From contig NZMG01000003.1 in NCBI GenBank assembly GCA_002694465.1, positions 77,860 to 141,859 of the forward strand: 64,000 nt of DNA, given 5' to 3'. Below, piece by piece: positions 19,881-29,667 of the stretch (its first letter is position 1; the number at the start of each line of letters is the position of its first letter). The notes beneath the pieces are model-generated. The model searched no databases and was not told the DNA's origin. It saw only the letters and a list, made by a program, of their open reading frames with translations. The DNA comes from Flavobacteriaceae bacterium (GTDB taxonomy: Bacteria; Bacteroidota; Bacteroidia; Flavobacteriales; Flavobacteriaceae). The translations under genes were made by a program, and so were the position numbers.

Positions 19881-21386
19881 CTATCTATTTCTCCAAAAAA
19901 ACGGGGTAAATAAGATTAATACGGTAAATAACTCTAACCTCCCAATGAGCATTAAAAAGCTTGACCACCACTTTGCTTTTGATGGTAATCCGCTATAATT
20001 TTCAACAGGTCCCAAATCCCCCAAAGCGGGACCCACATTTCCTAAAGAGGAAGCTGCGCCACCTAAAGAGGTTTCAAAATCTAACCCCAAAGCAGAAAAC
20101 ACTAAAACACCAACAATAAAGGATAGCATATACAAAATAAAGAAAGCCAGGACATTAAATACAATGGGTTGTTGAACTGCTTTATTATTATATCGAACAG
20201 GTAAAATGGCATTGGGATGAAGCGTTCTTTTAAATTCTAAAATTCCATTTTTAATCATAATAAGATGCCTAACAACCTTAATACCTCCAGCAGTTGATCC
20301 TGCCGAGCCCCCTAAAAACATGAGTCCGAAAAAGAATATGGTTAAAAAAGGAGTCCAGGTAGTAAAATCGGCGGAGACAAATCCTGTTGTTGTTATTACA
20401 GTTAATACTTGAAATAATCCATGTCTAAAGGCATACTCTAAAGATCCCCAAACCATGGGGTCTTGAATGGCAGCAGTATCATGATTGGCAAAAAAGTATA
20501 TAAAAAATGCAGCTACCATGGTAAGTCCTACAATAAAGGAAGCATATAATTTAAACTCTTCGTCCTTTAGTATTTTTTGAAACTTTCCTTTAAAAGCAAA
20601 ATAGCTCAGCACAAAATTAGTTCCAGCCAAAAACATAAATATCATAATGATATACTGAATGATGGGTTGGGAATTCCAATAGGCTACACTAGCATTTTTA
20701 GTTGAAAACCCACCCGTACTTAAGGTGCTCAGGGAATGATTGATCGCATCAAAAAAGGACATCCCTGCAATCCAAAGCAATAAAGTTTCAGCTAGAGTAT
20801 AACCTACATAAATAAGCCAAAGTCGTTTTGCCGTATCTGTAATTCTAGGATGCAGTTTATCTCCTCCTGGACCTGGTGCTTCGGCAGCAAAAAGCTGCAT
20901 TCCCCCTATTCCCAATAAAGGTAAAATAGCGATCGCAAGTACGATGATCCCCATCCCACCAATCCAATGTGTAATACTTCTCCAAAAAAGCACCCCTTTG
21001 GGAATAATCTCAATATCATTTAATATAGAAGCCCCAGTGGTTGTAAAGCCACTCATGGTTTCAAAAAAAGCATTGGTAAAACTTGGAATGGCACCTGTAA
21101 ATACATAAGGAAGTGTTCCCACAAGTGCCATAAAGATCCACCCAAAAGTAACCACGATGTACCCTTCTTTTTTCTGAATTTCCTTTCTATGTTTGCGAGT
21201 AACCAACATAATAACCCCTCCTGCTACAATGGCGACCAATGAAGCATAAACCATTTCAGTAAATACACCATCATTATACAGTAAACTCACGAGTGCCGAT
21301 AAAAGCATAAAGCCTCCATTAACCATGAAGAGAAGCCCCATGAGATGAAAAATAATTCGAAAGTTTATTTTGGAAAAGACACCCAT
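19881..21386 (-). CDS. trkH: TrkH/KtrB-type potassium uptake channel subunit
   Basis: A ~501-aa membrane protein of the TrkH family with four pore loops, including SGFTTTGASIL, LSTLSTGGFSTKNAS and TTTGFVSADFTTW, whose glycines form the K+ filter. The ATG at 21386 (MGVFSKINFRIIFHLMG) is preferred over the longer frame from 21434: it overlaps the trkA stop by one base (TAATG), a coupling arrangement, and the 16 extra residues lie wholly inside trkA. It works with the regulatory TrkA encoded just upstream. Confidence 0.94.
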   Translation of the reverse strand: MGVFSKINFRIIFHLMGLLFMVNGGFMLLSALVSLLYNDGVFTEMVYASLVAIVAGGVIMLVTRKHRKEIQKKEGYIVVTFGWIFMALVGTLPYVFTGAIPSFTNAFFETMSGFTTTGASILNDIEIIPKGVLFWRSITHWIGGMGIIVLAIAILPLLGIGGMQLFAAEAPGPGGDKLHPRITDTAKRLWLIYVGYTLAETLLLWIAGMSFFDAINHSLSTLSTGGFSTKNASVAYWNSQPIIQYIIMIFMFLAGTNFVLSYFAFKGKFQKILKDEEFKLYASFIVGLTMVAAFFIYFFANHDTAAIQDPMVWGSLEYAFRHGLFQVLTVITTTGFVSADFTTWTPFLTIFFFGLMFLGGSAGSTAGGIKVVRHLIMIKNGILEFKRTLHPNAILPVRYNNKAVQQPIVFNVLAFFILYMLSFIVGVLVFSALGLDFETSLGGAASSLGNVGPALGDLGPVENYSGLPSKAKWWSSFLMLIGRLELFTVLILFTPFFWRNR

Positions 21387-22735
21387 TATGTAAATAGATT
21401 TTCCACTTTTTTTATGGATTGTGGAAGACAACACACGACAATTCGGTCACCACTTTGAATTTTAAAATCTCCAAGGGCTATCATACCTTCTCCGTTTCTA
21501 ATCACACCACCAATAATGGCAGAGCGTGGGAAATTAATTTCTTTAATCAATTTATCACAAACTTGAGAAGTAGTAGAAACCACAAATTCCAAAAGCTCGG
21601 CATTCATGTTGTTTAATCGGGTCATGGCTACAATTTCACCTTTTCGAACATATCTAAAAATATGATTTGCCGCCAACAGTTTTTTATTGATTAATGTATC
21701 AATGCCTATTGAATGTGAAAGCTGGAAGTAATCCATATTTTCAACCAATGCCATCGTTTTTTTAACCCCTTTAGATTTCGCAACAAGGCATGACATGATG
21801 TTGATTTCACTATTCCCCGTTACCGAAATAAAAGCATCCATTTCGGAAATAGATTCTTCTTGAAGCAATTCAACATTTCTACCATCCCCATTAATCACTA
21901 AACAATTTGGGATATCATCGGCAATTTCAAAAGCCTTTTCTTTATTGTTTTCAATAAGTTTTACATTAAACTTACTTTTACAAAGGTCAATAGCTGTTTT
22001 GCAACCTATATTACTTCCTCCTAAAATCATGACATTTTTAATATCTTCTTTTATTTTACCAGATAGTTTGTAGATATGCTCTACACCTTCTTCGGTGGTA
22101 GTAAAATAGACTTGATCTCCTTCCTTAAATTGTGTATCTCCTCTCGGAATTAAGGTATACTGAGTTCCATACCGCTGTATGGCAATAGGAACATAGTTTA
22201 ATTCTGGATATTGCAACCCTACTTCTCTTACCGTTTTTCCAACAAAAGCAGCGGTTCGGCTTAAATATAAGCCTATCATGGTCAGGGCACCATCTTCAAA
22301 TTTATAAGTATCATTAAATGCACTTTGATTGAGCAGCAATTCAATTTCATTAGAGGCAAGCGCTTCTGGAGAAATTAATTCATCAATTCCAAACTTGGTA
22401 AACCCTACTTCATCTTTGTTATCCAAAAATTCTGTATTCGAAATTCGAGCAATGGTTTGCTTTGCTCCCAATTGCTTTGCCAATACACAACATGTAATAT
22501 TGGTCGTTTCGCTGGAAGTAACGCCAATAACCAAATCGGTTCGATCTACCTGAGCGTCTTTTAAAACATTGATAGATGTTGCATCCCCGCGAATTACACG
22601 AATATCCAAATGGGTATCTGCATACGCAAGAGAATCTCTGTTGGTATCTATTAGGGTGATGTCTTGCGACTCAAAAGAAAGTAGCTTTGCTAAATGAAAT
22701 CCTACCTCACCGGCACCGGCAATAATAATTTTCAT
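21386..22735 (-). CDS. trkA: Trk system potassium uptake regulatory protein TrkA
   Basis: A ~449-aa cytoplasmic protein with two RCK modules. Each has an NAD-binding Rossmann motif (MKIIIAGAGEVGFHLAKLLS and NVMILGGSNIGCKTAIDLCKS) followed by a TrkA-C ligand-binding domain. It gates TrkH. The ATG at 22735 is chosen because it places Met directly before the Rossmann beta strand, and because the alternative ATG at 22762 lies within a promoter box. Confidence 0.95.
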   Translation of the reverse strand: MKIIIAGAGEVGFHLAKLLSFESQDITLIDTNRDSLAYADTHLDIRVIRGDATSINVLKDAQVDRTDLVIGVTSSETTNITCCVLAKQLGAKQTIARISNTEFLDNKDEVGFTKFGIDELISPEALASNEIELLLNQSAFNDTYKFEDGALTMIGLYLSRTAAFVGKTVREVGLQYPELNYVPIAIQRYGTQYTLIPRGDTQFKEGDQVYFTTTEEGVEHIYKLSGKIKEDIKNVMILGGSNIGCKTAIDLCKSKFNVKLIENNKEKAFEIADDIPNCLVINGDGRNVELLQEESISEMDAFISVTGNSEINIMSCLVAKSKGVKKTMALVENMDYFQLSHSIGIDTLINKKLLAANHIFRYVRKGEIVAMTRLNNMNAELLEFVVSTTSQVCDKLIKEINFPRSAIIGGVIRNGEGMIALGDFKIQSGDRIVVCCLPQSIKKVENLFT

Positions 22736-22759
22736 ATAAATGAATGTGCAATAAGAGTA

Positions 22760-22767
22760 CAAAGGTA
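22760..22767 (-). promoter_or_regulatory. Bacteroidetes -7 box of trkA-trkH
   Basis: TACCTTTG on the minus strand, 24 bases upstream of the chosen trkA start. It argues against translation from 22762. Confidence 0.45.
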
Positions 22768-22844
22768 CAAAAAAGAAGTATCCTAATGGATTTTAAGACC
22801 GTCATTTAAAATCAACTACATGGTATCATTCCATTAAAAAATAG

Positions 22845-22852
22845 TAGTTTTG
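22845..22852 (+). promoter_or_regulatory. Bacteroidetes -7 box of menG
   Basis: TAGTTTTG fits TANNTTTG and lies 11 bases before the ATG, implying a very short or nearly absent leader. The -33 element is weak. Confidence 0.4.
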
Positions 22853-22863
22853 CAACCGCATTT

Positions 22864-23595
22864 ATGGAAAAAAAAGTGACACCATATCAAGAATCTTCTT
22901 TGAATAAAAAGGAACAAGTTGAACAAATGTTCGATACCATTTCGGAAGAATACGACGGTTTAAATCGGGTAATCTCTTTAGGAACGGATGTTTCCTGGCG
23001 AAAAAAAGTGGTCAAATTTGTCCAACAGAAAAATCCCAAATCCATTCTGGATATTGCTACAGGAACCGGTGATTTGGCTTTGCAATTTGCACAGAAAACT
23101 GAAGCCGAAAGAATTGTTGGCCTTGATTTATCTGAGGGAATGCTTTCCATTGCAAAAAAGAAAGCATTAAAAAAACCTTCAAACACGAAAGTAGATTTTA
23201 TAAAAGGAGATAGTGAAAACTTACCATTTGAAGACAATAGCTTTGATGCCATCACAGTTTCTTTTGGAATTCGGAATTTTGAAGATTTAGACAAAGGACT
23301 TTCAGAAATATACAGGGTACTTGCACCTAATGGTATTTTTGTGATTTTAGAAACTTCGGTGCCCACGAAATTTCCATGGAAGCAGGGTTATCATATTTAC
23401 AGTAAAGGAATTTTACCTATTATTGGGAAAGTTTTTTCGAAAGATAAAGTAGCCTATCGTTATTTAAGCGAAAGTGCTTCCGTTTTTCCTCACGGCGAAA
23501 AACTAAACAATATTTTAAGAAAAATTGGGTTTATAGAGGTGGAAAATAAGCCACAAACCTTAGGAGTAGCTACCATTTATTTGGCGTCTAAATGA
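22864..23595 (+). CDS. menG: Demethylmenaquinone methyltransferase
   Basis: The 243-aa SAM-dependent methyltransferase carries the UbiE/MenG signatures: VEQMFDTISEEYDGLNRVISLGTDVSWRKKVV, SILDIATGTGDLALQ, and GNFNDLPF-type VSFGIRNFEDLDKGL. In Flavobacteriia, which use menaquinone, it methylates demethylmenaquinone. Its stop overlaps the porT start by 4 bases (ATGA). Confidence 0.95.
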   Translation: MEKKVTPYQESSLNKKEQVEQMFDTISEEYDGLNRVISLGTDVSWRKKVVKFVQQKNPKSILDIATGTGDLALQFAQKTEAERIVGLDLSEGMLSIAKKKALKKPSNTKVDFIKGDSENLPFEDNSFDAITVSFGIRNFEDLDKGLSEIYRVLAPNGIFVILETSVPTKFPWKQGYHIYSKGILPIIGKVFSKDKVAYRYLSESASVFPHGEKLNNILRKIGFIEVENKPQTLGVATIYLASK

Positions 23596-24305
23596 TTATG
23601 AAGAAACTATTTTTACTATTAGCATTGTGCCTTTTTGCGCAACATATGAACGCGCAATTGTTTAGCAAAGAACGTCTTGCCAACCTAGAAACTTTCGACA
23701 ACAGATTTCTTACTTGGGGATACTTCTTGGGTTTTAATCAATACGATTTTAAATTTGAGTATGCCAACCAAAATACCGACTTAGACACAGATATAGAAGT
23801 TGAAAGCCAGTTAGGTTTTAATGTTGGTCTTATAGGAGATATGCGTATTAATAGATATATGAATCTACGGCTGGAGCCGGGAATCTATTTTACCCAACGC
23901 AATTTAATTTTTCCAGGTTTTGAAGAAGAGCTTGATTATTTTAGAGAAGTTAAATCCACTTACATTCACGTTCCTTTATTGCTTAAAGTTTCTACCAAAA
24001 GGCTAAATAACATTAAACCATTTGTAGTGGTGGGAATGTCTAGGTCTATCAATTTGGGTAGTAACGAAAAAAATCCGGAGGACAATAACGAAGGACAGTT
24101 TAGAATGACTCGAGGAACAAACTATTTCGAATTAGGTTTTGGAATCGACTTGTACTTATTTTATTTCAAATTTACACCTTCTATACGTGGTGTTTTTGCG
24201 ACAAGTGACGAATTAGTGCGTGATGATGATCCTAATAGTCCATGGACTTCGAATATCGATCAAATGTCTACCCGTGGTATATTCTTAAACTTTACGTTTC
24301 AGTAG
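23592..24305 (+). CDS. porT: Type IX secretion/gliding protein PorT
   Basis: A 237-aa outer membrane beta-barrel protein with a signal peptide (KKLFLLLALCLFAQHMNAQ) and the PorT family pattern (FDNRFLTWGYFLGFNQYDFKF, LRLEPGIYFTQRNLIF, KSTYIHVPLLLKVS, RGTNYFELGFGID, FTPSIRGVF). PorT is a T9SS component needed for assembly of the secretion machinery. Its position directly after menG and before the tamL region is a conserved flavobacterial order. The start may be the Met at 23592 or the next at 23598. It overlaps the convergent methyltransferase by 14 bases. Confidence 0.87.
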   Translation: MIMKKLFLLLALCLFAQHMNAQLFSKERLANLETFDNRFLTWGYFLGFNQYDFKFEYANQNTDLDTDIEVESQLGFNVGLIGDMRINRYMNLRLEPGIYFTQRNLIFPGFEEELDYFREVKSTYIHVPLLLKVSTKRLNNIKPFVVVGMSRSINLGSNEKNPEDNNEGQFRMTRGTNYFELGFGIDLYLFYFKFTPSIRGVFATSDELVRDDDPNSPWTSNIDQMSTRGIFLNFTFQ

Positions 24306-25020
24306 TTCTTCGGAATTCACTTAACAAAATTCCTGTAGCCGTAGCTACGTTTAAGCTTTCGGCAGCATTATTTTTACTGAAATTGGGTATTGTAATTCTA
24401 TATTTTGCAAGTTGAAGTATTTCTTCGGAAACTCCATTGGCTTCATTCCCCATTACCAACAAAGCGTTTTTTGGCAACACTTCTGAATATACATCACTTC
24501 CATCCATTACGGCTGTATAAATGGGTAATTCTATTTCCTTCAAAATAGGTTTTAAATCTGTATATAATACCGAAACTCTAGCGATAGACCCCATGGTAGC
24601 TTGCACCACTTTAGGATTATAGCAATCTACGGTATCCAAAGAACAAATTAGTTGAGAAACTCCAAACCAATCGCAAAGTCTTATAATGGTTCCTAAATTT
24701 CCAGGATCCCGAACCGAATCTAACACCAATTGCAATCCTTCCGTTTTTATGGTTGTTTCTGACGGAATTTCGAAAACGGCTAAAACTCCATTAGCATTTT
24801 TTAAAGCACTAATTTTATTTAACTCGTCTTCAGAAATAGTTTGAAAGCTTTCTGAAATTTCTGATTTATCTTCAGTGGCAAAGAGCGAATGTAATTTTAC
24901 GCCTCCAGAAATCAAGTCAGATATAATCTTTTTCCCTTCAGCGATAAAAAGTCCGTGTTTATTTCGGTACTTTTTTTGTTGTAGACTCGTTATTAATTTA
25001 ATTTCGCTTTTGCTTATCAA
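24292..25020 (-). CDS. SpoU/TrmH-type RNA 2'-O-methyltransferase
   Basis: A ~242-aa SPOUT methyltransferase: substrate-binding N-domain (KLITSLQQKKYRNKHGLFIAEGKKIISDLISGG), then the knot motifs LVLDSVRDPGNLGTIIRLCDWFG, LLVMGNEANGVSEE and ITIPNFSKNNAAESLNVATATGILLSEF. It methylates ribose in rRNA or tRNA; which nucleotide is not certain. I prefer the TTG start at 25020 over the ATG at 25065, because the latter overlaps the divergent tamL frame and lies ahead of the conserved N-terminus. Confidence 0.88.
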   Translation of the reverse strand: MISKSEIKLITSLQQKKYRNKHGLFIAEGKKIISDLISGGVKLHSLFATEDKSEISESFQTISEDELNKISALKNANGVLAVFEIPSETTIKTEGLQLVLDSVRDPGNLGTIIRLCDWFGVSQLICSLDTVDCYNPKVVQATMGSIARVSVLYTDLKPILKEIELPIYTAVMDGSDVYSEVLPKNALLVMGNEANGVSEEILQLAKYRITIPNFSKNNAAESLNVATATGILLSEFRRTTET

Positions 25021-25038
25021 AATTATCCTATTTTTGAA

Positions 25039-27612
25039 TTGAGAAATACACACTCTTTGACTCAAACTCTCGCAAAAATATCACTATTTTTAGGAATACT
25101 CGTGCTTTTAGGTTCGTGTAATGCCGTTAAACATTTAAAAGATGATGAGCTTTTATTGGAAGAAAATGTGGTGATGATTAATGGCGAAAAGAGCAAAGAT
25201 GCCGAGGTATATAGTTTAATTTCTCAAAAGCCCAACCCCAGAATTCCCGTATTAGGGATTCCGTTTAGCTTACATATTTATAATCTAGCCGAACCAAAGC
25301 CAGACTCCACTTTTCAAGCTTGGTTAAATAGAAAACCCAATCGTGAAAAACGGCTCAACAATTTATTATCTAAAAAGCAAGTCTTGGCGCTGGATAGCAG
25401 TAAAATTAAATTTAACGAATGGTTAAAAAGAAATGGTACGGCACCTGTGATTATTGAGGACAAAAGAGCCGAAAAATCCCTTAGGCAAATTAAAAAATAT
25501 TTTTACAACAAGGGATGGTTTAATGTGGATGGAGATTATACAATTTCAAAAGATTCAACAAAGGAAAAAAGAGGATTTGTAACCTACTCCATTCAAAAAA
25601 GAACCCCGTATTTAATCGATTCTATTTCAGAAAAAATAAGTTCTCCCGTGGTGGATTCTCTTTTTCAACGTTCAAAAGGTAGAACATTTATTAAATCGGG
25701 CGAGCAATACAATGTGGCCAATTTTGAAAATGAACGCTCCAGAATTACACTTCAGCTGCGCAACTCTGGGCTGTATTATTTTGATCAAGACTATGTAAAT
25801 TTTGAAGCTGACACAAACAACGTTGGACACAAAGTACATATAGAATATATTATTCCAGACAGGAGAATTCGAAGAGGTGATTCCACCGCGTATGAGCCCT
25901 TTAAAGTGCATACCATAAACGAAGTGCGTATTATAACAGACTATAAAACGGCCAACCGGAACAGTGCATTTAAGGATTCTGTACAATATAAAGGGTATAA
26001 ACTTTTTGGATATGACAAATTAAAATACCGTCCCAAAGCTATTACAGATGCTATTTCCATTAATCCTGGTGGAATTTTTAAAGATATTGATAGAACCTTA
26101 ACCTATAACCAAATTAGTGAACTTAGAAACTTTAGATATCCCAATATAACCTATCAAGAAGATCCAAGGGATACCACGGGTACAGGCTTGATTACTACCA
26201 TTCTTTTAACTCCTCGAAAAAAATATACCGTTGGACTCGATTTTGATGCCTACACCTCTACTATTCAACAATTTGGAATTGGATTTAGCAGTAGTTTTTT
26301 AATTAGAAATGTGTTTCGTGGAGCTGAAAATTTAGAAATTTCGGCCAGTGGTAGCGTAGGTTCGTCAAAGGATAATGCTGACTCGAGTAGTAAATTTTTC
26401 AACACATCCGATGTTGGGTTTGATGTAAAATTGACCTTCCCAACTATTCTTTTCCCTATTAATACTGAAAAGTTCATCCCTAAATACAATTCTCCATTTA
26501 CTACCATAAGTGCAGGAATTAATGTTCAAAATAATATTGGGTTAGACAGACAAAACATCAACAGTATTTTTAGTTACCGCTGGAAACCTACAACCATTAG
26601 GACAAACAGGTTCGATTTGGTGAACTTGCAATATGTAAGAAACCTTAACCCAACAAACTATTTTAATGTATATGTTTCGTCCTATGACAGGTTAAATGAA
26701 ATTGCCCAAGAAGTTGGATATGACTTTGAAAATGAAGATGAAGCGTTAATTATTCCAAATGAGACTGATATGTTTATAAATGCATTCTTTGCTCCCGGAA
26801 ACCCATATAACGCCTCCCAAGACCTAATTGATGAAATGACATCTATTGTACAGAGAAAAAATAGACTCTCTGAAAACAATTTGATTTTTGCTTCCAACTT
26901 CACATGGACCAGAGATAGTCGCGAAAATATTAACGACAATAGTTTTTCCAGAGTACAATGGAAAGTTGAGTTAGCTGGAAATTTACTATCTGGAATCGCC
27001 TCTTTGGCTAACCTTGAAAAGAACGCCGACGGTAATAATGAGCTTCTAGGTGTTGTCTTTTCGCAATATGCCAAATTTGAAACAAGCTATATTAGGCACT
27101 GGCAATTGGCTGGTAGTTCCTTACTTGCCGTAAGAGCTTTTGGAGGCATCGCTATCCCATATGGAAATAGTAATTCTATACCCTTTACGCGTAGTTATTT
27201 TGCGGGCGGAGCCAATGATAATAGAGGCTGGAGACCTTACGATTTAGGACCAGGAAGCAGTGGTAGTCTTCTCGATTTTAATGAAGCTAATTTTAAATTG
27301 GCCTTTAATGCTGAATATCGCTATACCCTACTAGGAAGTTTTAAAGGTGCCTTTTTTGCTGATGCTGGCAACATTTGGAATGTATTTGATGAAATCGAGA
27401 GTGAGGCATTTCGTTTTGACGGTATAAAAGACCTAAAAGAAATTGCACTCGCTACTGGATTTGGATTGAGATATGATTTCGGATTTTTCGTAATTCGGTT
27501 TGATGTTGGGTTTAAAACACATAATCCAGGAAGAGCCATTGGTGATCGTTGGTTTAAAGAATACAATTTTGCCAATGCTGTTTATAACATAGGTATTAAC
27601 TATCCGTTCTAA
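25039..27612 (+). CDS. tamL: BamA/TamA-family outer membrane lipoprotein TamL
   Basis: The 857-aa protein has a lipoprotein signal (LFLGILVLLGSC, lipid Cys at about residue 27), POTRA-like N-terminal region and a C-terminal 16-strand barrel of the surface antigen D15 type (FTRSYFAGGANDNRGWRPYDLGPGS, then FFADAGNIWNVFDE and GLRYDFGFFVIRFDVGFKTHNP). The opening AVKHLKDDELLLEENVVMING is typical of TamL, the Bacteroidetes TamA homolog that pairs with TamB in outer membrane assembly. The start is a TTG (25039 or 25054); no ATG is available before the lipobox. Divergent from the methyltransferase. Confidence 0.88.
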   Translation: MRNTHSLTQTLAKISLFLGILVLLGSCNAVKHLKDDELLLEENVVMINGEKSKDAEVYSLISQKPNPRIPVLGIPFSLHIYNLAEPKPDSTFQAWLNRKPNREKRLNNLLSKKQVLALDSSKIKFNEWLKRNGTAPVIIEDKRAEKSLRQIKKYFYNKGWFNVDGDYTISKDSTKEKRGFVTYSIQKRTPYLIDSISEKISSPVVDSLFQRSKGRTFIKSGEQYNVANFENERSRITLQLRNSGLYYFDQDYVNFEADTNNVGHKVHIEYIIPDRRIRRGDSTAYEPFKVHTINEVRIITDYKTANRNSAFKDSVQYKGYKLFGYDKLKYRPKAITDAISINPGGIFKDIDRTLTYNQISELRNFRYPNITYQEDPRDTTGTGLITTILLTPRKKYTVGLDFDAYTSTIQQFGIGFSSSFLIRNVFRGAENLEISASGSVGSSKDNADSSSKFFNTSDVGFDVKLTFPTILFPINTEKFIPKYNSPFTTISAGINVQNNIGLDRQNINSIFSYRWKPTTIRTNRFDLVNLQYVRNLNPTNYFNVYVSSYDRLNEIAQEVGYDFENEDEALIIPNETDMFINAFFAPGNPYNASQDLIDEMTSIVQRKNRLSENNLIFASNFTWTRDSRENINDNSFSRVQWKVELAGNLLSGIASLANLEKNADGNNELLGVVFSQYAKFETSYIRHWQLAGSSLLAVRAFGGIAIPYGNSNSIPFTRSYFAGGANDNRGWRPYDLGPGSSGSLLDFNEANFKLAFNAEYRYTLLGSFKGAFFADAGNIWNVFDEIESEAFRFDGIKDLKEIALATGFGLRYDFGFFVIRFDVGFKTHNPGRAIGDRWFKEYNFANAVYNIGINYPF

Positions 27613-27627
27613 ACCATTTTAATTTTT

Positions 27628-27635
27628 TATTTTTG
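27628..27635 (+). promoter_or_regulatory. Possible -7 box of fbaA
   Basis: TATTTTTG fits TANNTTTG, 26 bases upstream of the fbaA ATG, in the intergenic gap after tamL. No clear -33 element. Confidence 0.35.
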
Positions 27636-27661
27636 TTCATTCATAACAAATACTATTATAT

Positions 27662-28729
27662 ATGAGCCACCATATTCCCAAAGGCGTTGTTACAGGAAAA
27701 AATGTTCAGGAAATTTTTAAACTAGCAAAGCAAAAGCAATTTGCCATGCCAGCAGTAAATGTTGTTGGATCCAATACCATTAATACCGTACTTGAAACAG
27801 CAGCAGAATTAAACGCTCCTGTAATGATTCAGTTTTCAAATGGAGGCGCCCAATTTAATGCCGGAAAAGGACTTTCTAACGAACAACAAAAATCTGCTAT
27901 CGCAGGAGGTATTGCAGGTGCCCACCATATACACGAAATGGCCAAAGCCTATGGCGCAACGGTAATCCTACATACCGACCATTGCGCAAAAAACTTACTG
28001 CCATGGGTAGATGGTTTACTTACCGCTAGTGAGGAATATTATAAAAGAACAGGAACTTCGTTGTACAGTTCTCACATGTTAGACCTTTCCGAAGAGCCTA
28101 TAGAAGAAAACATCGAAATATGTAAAAGATATCTGGAGCGAATGAGCAAAATGGATATGACCTTAGAAATTGAATTAGGAATTACTGGCGGTGAAGAAGA
28201 TGGCGTAGATAATAGCGATGTGGATAGTTCAAAACTATATACCCAACCCGATGAAGTTGCTTATGCTTATGAAGAACTCATGAAGGTTAGCAATCAATTT
28301 ACCGTAGCAGCAGCTTTCGGAAATGTACACGGTGTATATAAACCAGGAAATGTAAAATTAACTCCTATTATTCTGAAAAATTCTCAAGAGTATGTTCAGA
28401 AAAAGTTTAACACAGGACATAATCCTGTTGATTTTGTTTTCCACGGTGGTAGTGGGTCTACGCTTGAAGAAATTAGAGAAGCTATTGGGTATGGCGTTGT
28501 TAAAATGAATATCGACACCGATCTTCAATTTGCATTTACTGAAGGAATTCGCGATTATATGGTAAATAACATAGACTTCTTACGTACTCAAATTGGGAAT
28601 CCAGATGGGGCCGATGTACCGAACAAAAAATATTACGACCCTAGAAAATGGCTTCGCGAAGGTGAGGTAACTTTCAAAAAACGATTGATTAAGGCTTTTG
28701 AAGACCTCAACAACGTAAACACATTATAA
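27662..28729 (+). CDS. fbaA: Class II fructose-bisphosphate aldolase
   Basis: The 355-aa product matches the longer class II-A aldolases (E. coli FbaA type). Catalytic Asp106 and zinc-binding His107 are in VILHTDHCAK; later zinc ligands lie in the AAAFGNVHGVYKPG and FVFHGGSGS segments; NMDTD-type MNIDTDLQFAF closes the site. It interconverts fructose-1,6-bisphosphate with DHAP and glyceraldehyde-3-phosphate. accD follows after 21 bases. Confidence 0.96.
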   Translation: MSHHIPKGVVTGKNVQEIFKLAKQKQFAMPAVNVVGSNTINTVLETAAELNAPVMIQFSNGGAQFNAGKGLSNEQQKSAIAGGIAGAHHIHEMAKAYGATVILHTDHCAKNLLPWVDGLLTASEEYYKRTGTSLYSSHMLDLSEEPIEENIEICKRYLERMSKMDMTLEIELGITGGEEDGVDNSDVDSSKLYTQPDEVAYAYEELMKVSNQFTVAAAFGNVHGVYKPGNVKLTPIILKNSQEYVQKKFNTGHNPVDFVFHGGSGSTLEEIREAIGYGVVKMNIDTDLQFAFTEGIRDYMVNNIDFLRTQIGNPDGADVPNKKYYDPRKWLREGEVTFKKRLIKAFEDLNNVNTL

Positions 28730-28750
28730 AAACAAGACAAACTCCTCTAT

Positions 28751-29620
28751 ATGGCTTGGTTTAAAAGAACAAAGAAGGGAATTCAAACTCCTACAGATCA
28801 AAAAAAAGATGTCCCAAAAGGGCTATGGTATAAATCTCCAACGGGTAAAATTGTAGATGCTGAAGAATTAGAAAGAAATTTTTATGTAAGTCCAGAAGAT
28901 GGGTATCATGTTCGCATTGGTAGTAAAGAATATTTCGAAATTCTATTTGATGATAATAAGTTTAAAGAGTTGGATAAAAATTTAGATTCTAAGGATTCCC
29001 TAAAATTTGTTGACACAAAAAAATATCCAGATCGTTTAAAAGACGCCCAAGAAAAAACAGGTCTTAAAGATGCAGTTCGTACAGCCGTAGGGAAATCTAT
29101 GGGAAATGACATTGTAGTTGCATGTATGGATTTTAGTTTTATTGGAGGATCTATGGGAAGTGTGGTAGGTGAAAAAATTGCCCGTGCCGCAGATTACTCC
29201 TTAAAAAAGAAACTCCCATTTATCATCATATCAAAAAGTGGTGGTGCCCGTATGATGGAAGCGGCTCTTTCTTTAATGCAATTGGCAAAAACAAGTGCAA
29301 AATTAGCGCAGCTTTCCAAGGCAAAAATCCCTTACATTTCTTTATGTACCGACCCCACTACAGGAGGAACAACTGCTTCCTTTGCGATGTTAGGTGATAT
29401 CAATATAAGTGAACCTGGAGCGCTAATTGGGTTTGCGGGACCCCGTGTAGTAAGAGACACTACCGGAAAGGAACTCCCAGACGGATTTCAAACCGCAGAA
29501 TTTGTATTGGAACACGGTTTCTTAGATTTTATATCCCACCGTAAAGATTTAAAACGAAATATTAATCTCTACATCGATTTAATTCAAAATCGTCCGCTTA
29601 GAGAAAAAGAGCTAGCATAA
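28751..29620 (+). CDS. accD: Acetyl-CoA carboxylase carboxyltransferase subunit beta, without zinc ribbon cysteines
   Basis: A 289-aa AccD with the carboxyltransferase core ([71 protein letters not shown]). It transfers CO2 from carboxybiotin to acetyl-CoA together with AccA, making malonyl-CoA. The N-terminal region aligns with the usual zinc ribbon ([32 protein letters not shown]) but all four zinc cysteines are replaced (SPTG, SPED). From memory this is shared by other Flavobacteriia. Start and length are otherwise normal. Confidence 0.95.
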   Translation: MAWFKRTKKGIQTPTDQKKDVPKGLWYKSPTGKIVDAEELERNFYVSPEDGYHVRIGSKEYFEILFDDNKFKELDKNLDSKDSLKFVDTKKYPDRLKDAQEKTGLKDAVRTAVGKSMGNDIVVACMDFSFIGGSMGSVVGEKIARAADYSLKKKLPFIIISKSGGARMMEAALSLMQLAKTSAKLAQLSKAKIPYISLCTDPTTGGTTASFAMLGDINISEPGALIGFAGPRVVRDTTGKELPDGFQTAEFVLEHGFLDFISHRKDLKRNINLYIDLIQNRPLREKELA

Positions 29621-29646
29621 AAAAACCGCCAGTTGGCGGTTTTTTT
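29619..29646. terminator. Bidirectional terminator after accD
   Basis: Stem AAAAAACCGCC / GGCGGTTTTTT with an AGTT loop, between the convergent accD and lipoprotein genes. Confidence 0.9.
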
Positions 29647-29667
29647 TTATGTTTATAGTATCTGTTC

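Noticed and set aside
22736..22762. Nine-residue extension of TrkA
   Set aside because: It overlaps a TANNTTTG promoter box and precedes the Rossmann strand that normally begins the protein.
22887..23366. Long antisense frame opposite menG
   Set aside because: It mirrors the menG reading frame and has the composition of a shadow frame; no family resemblance.
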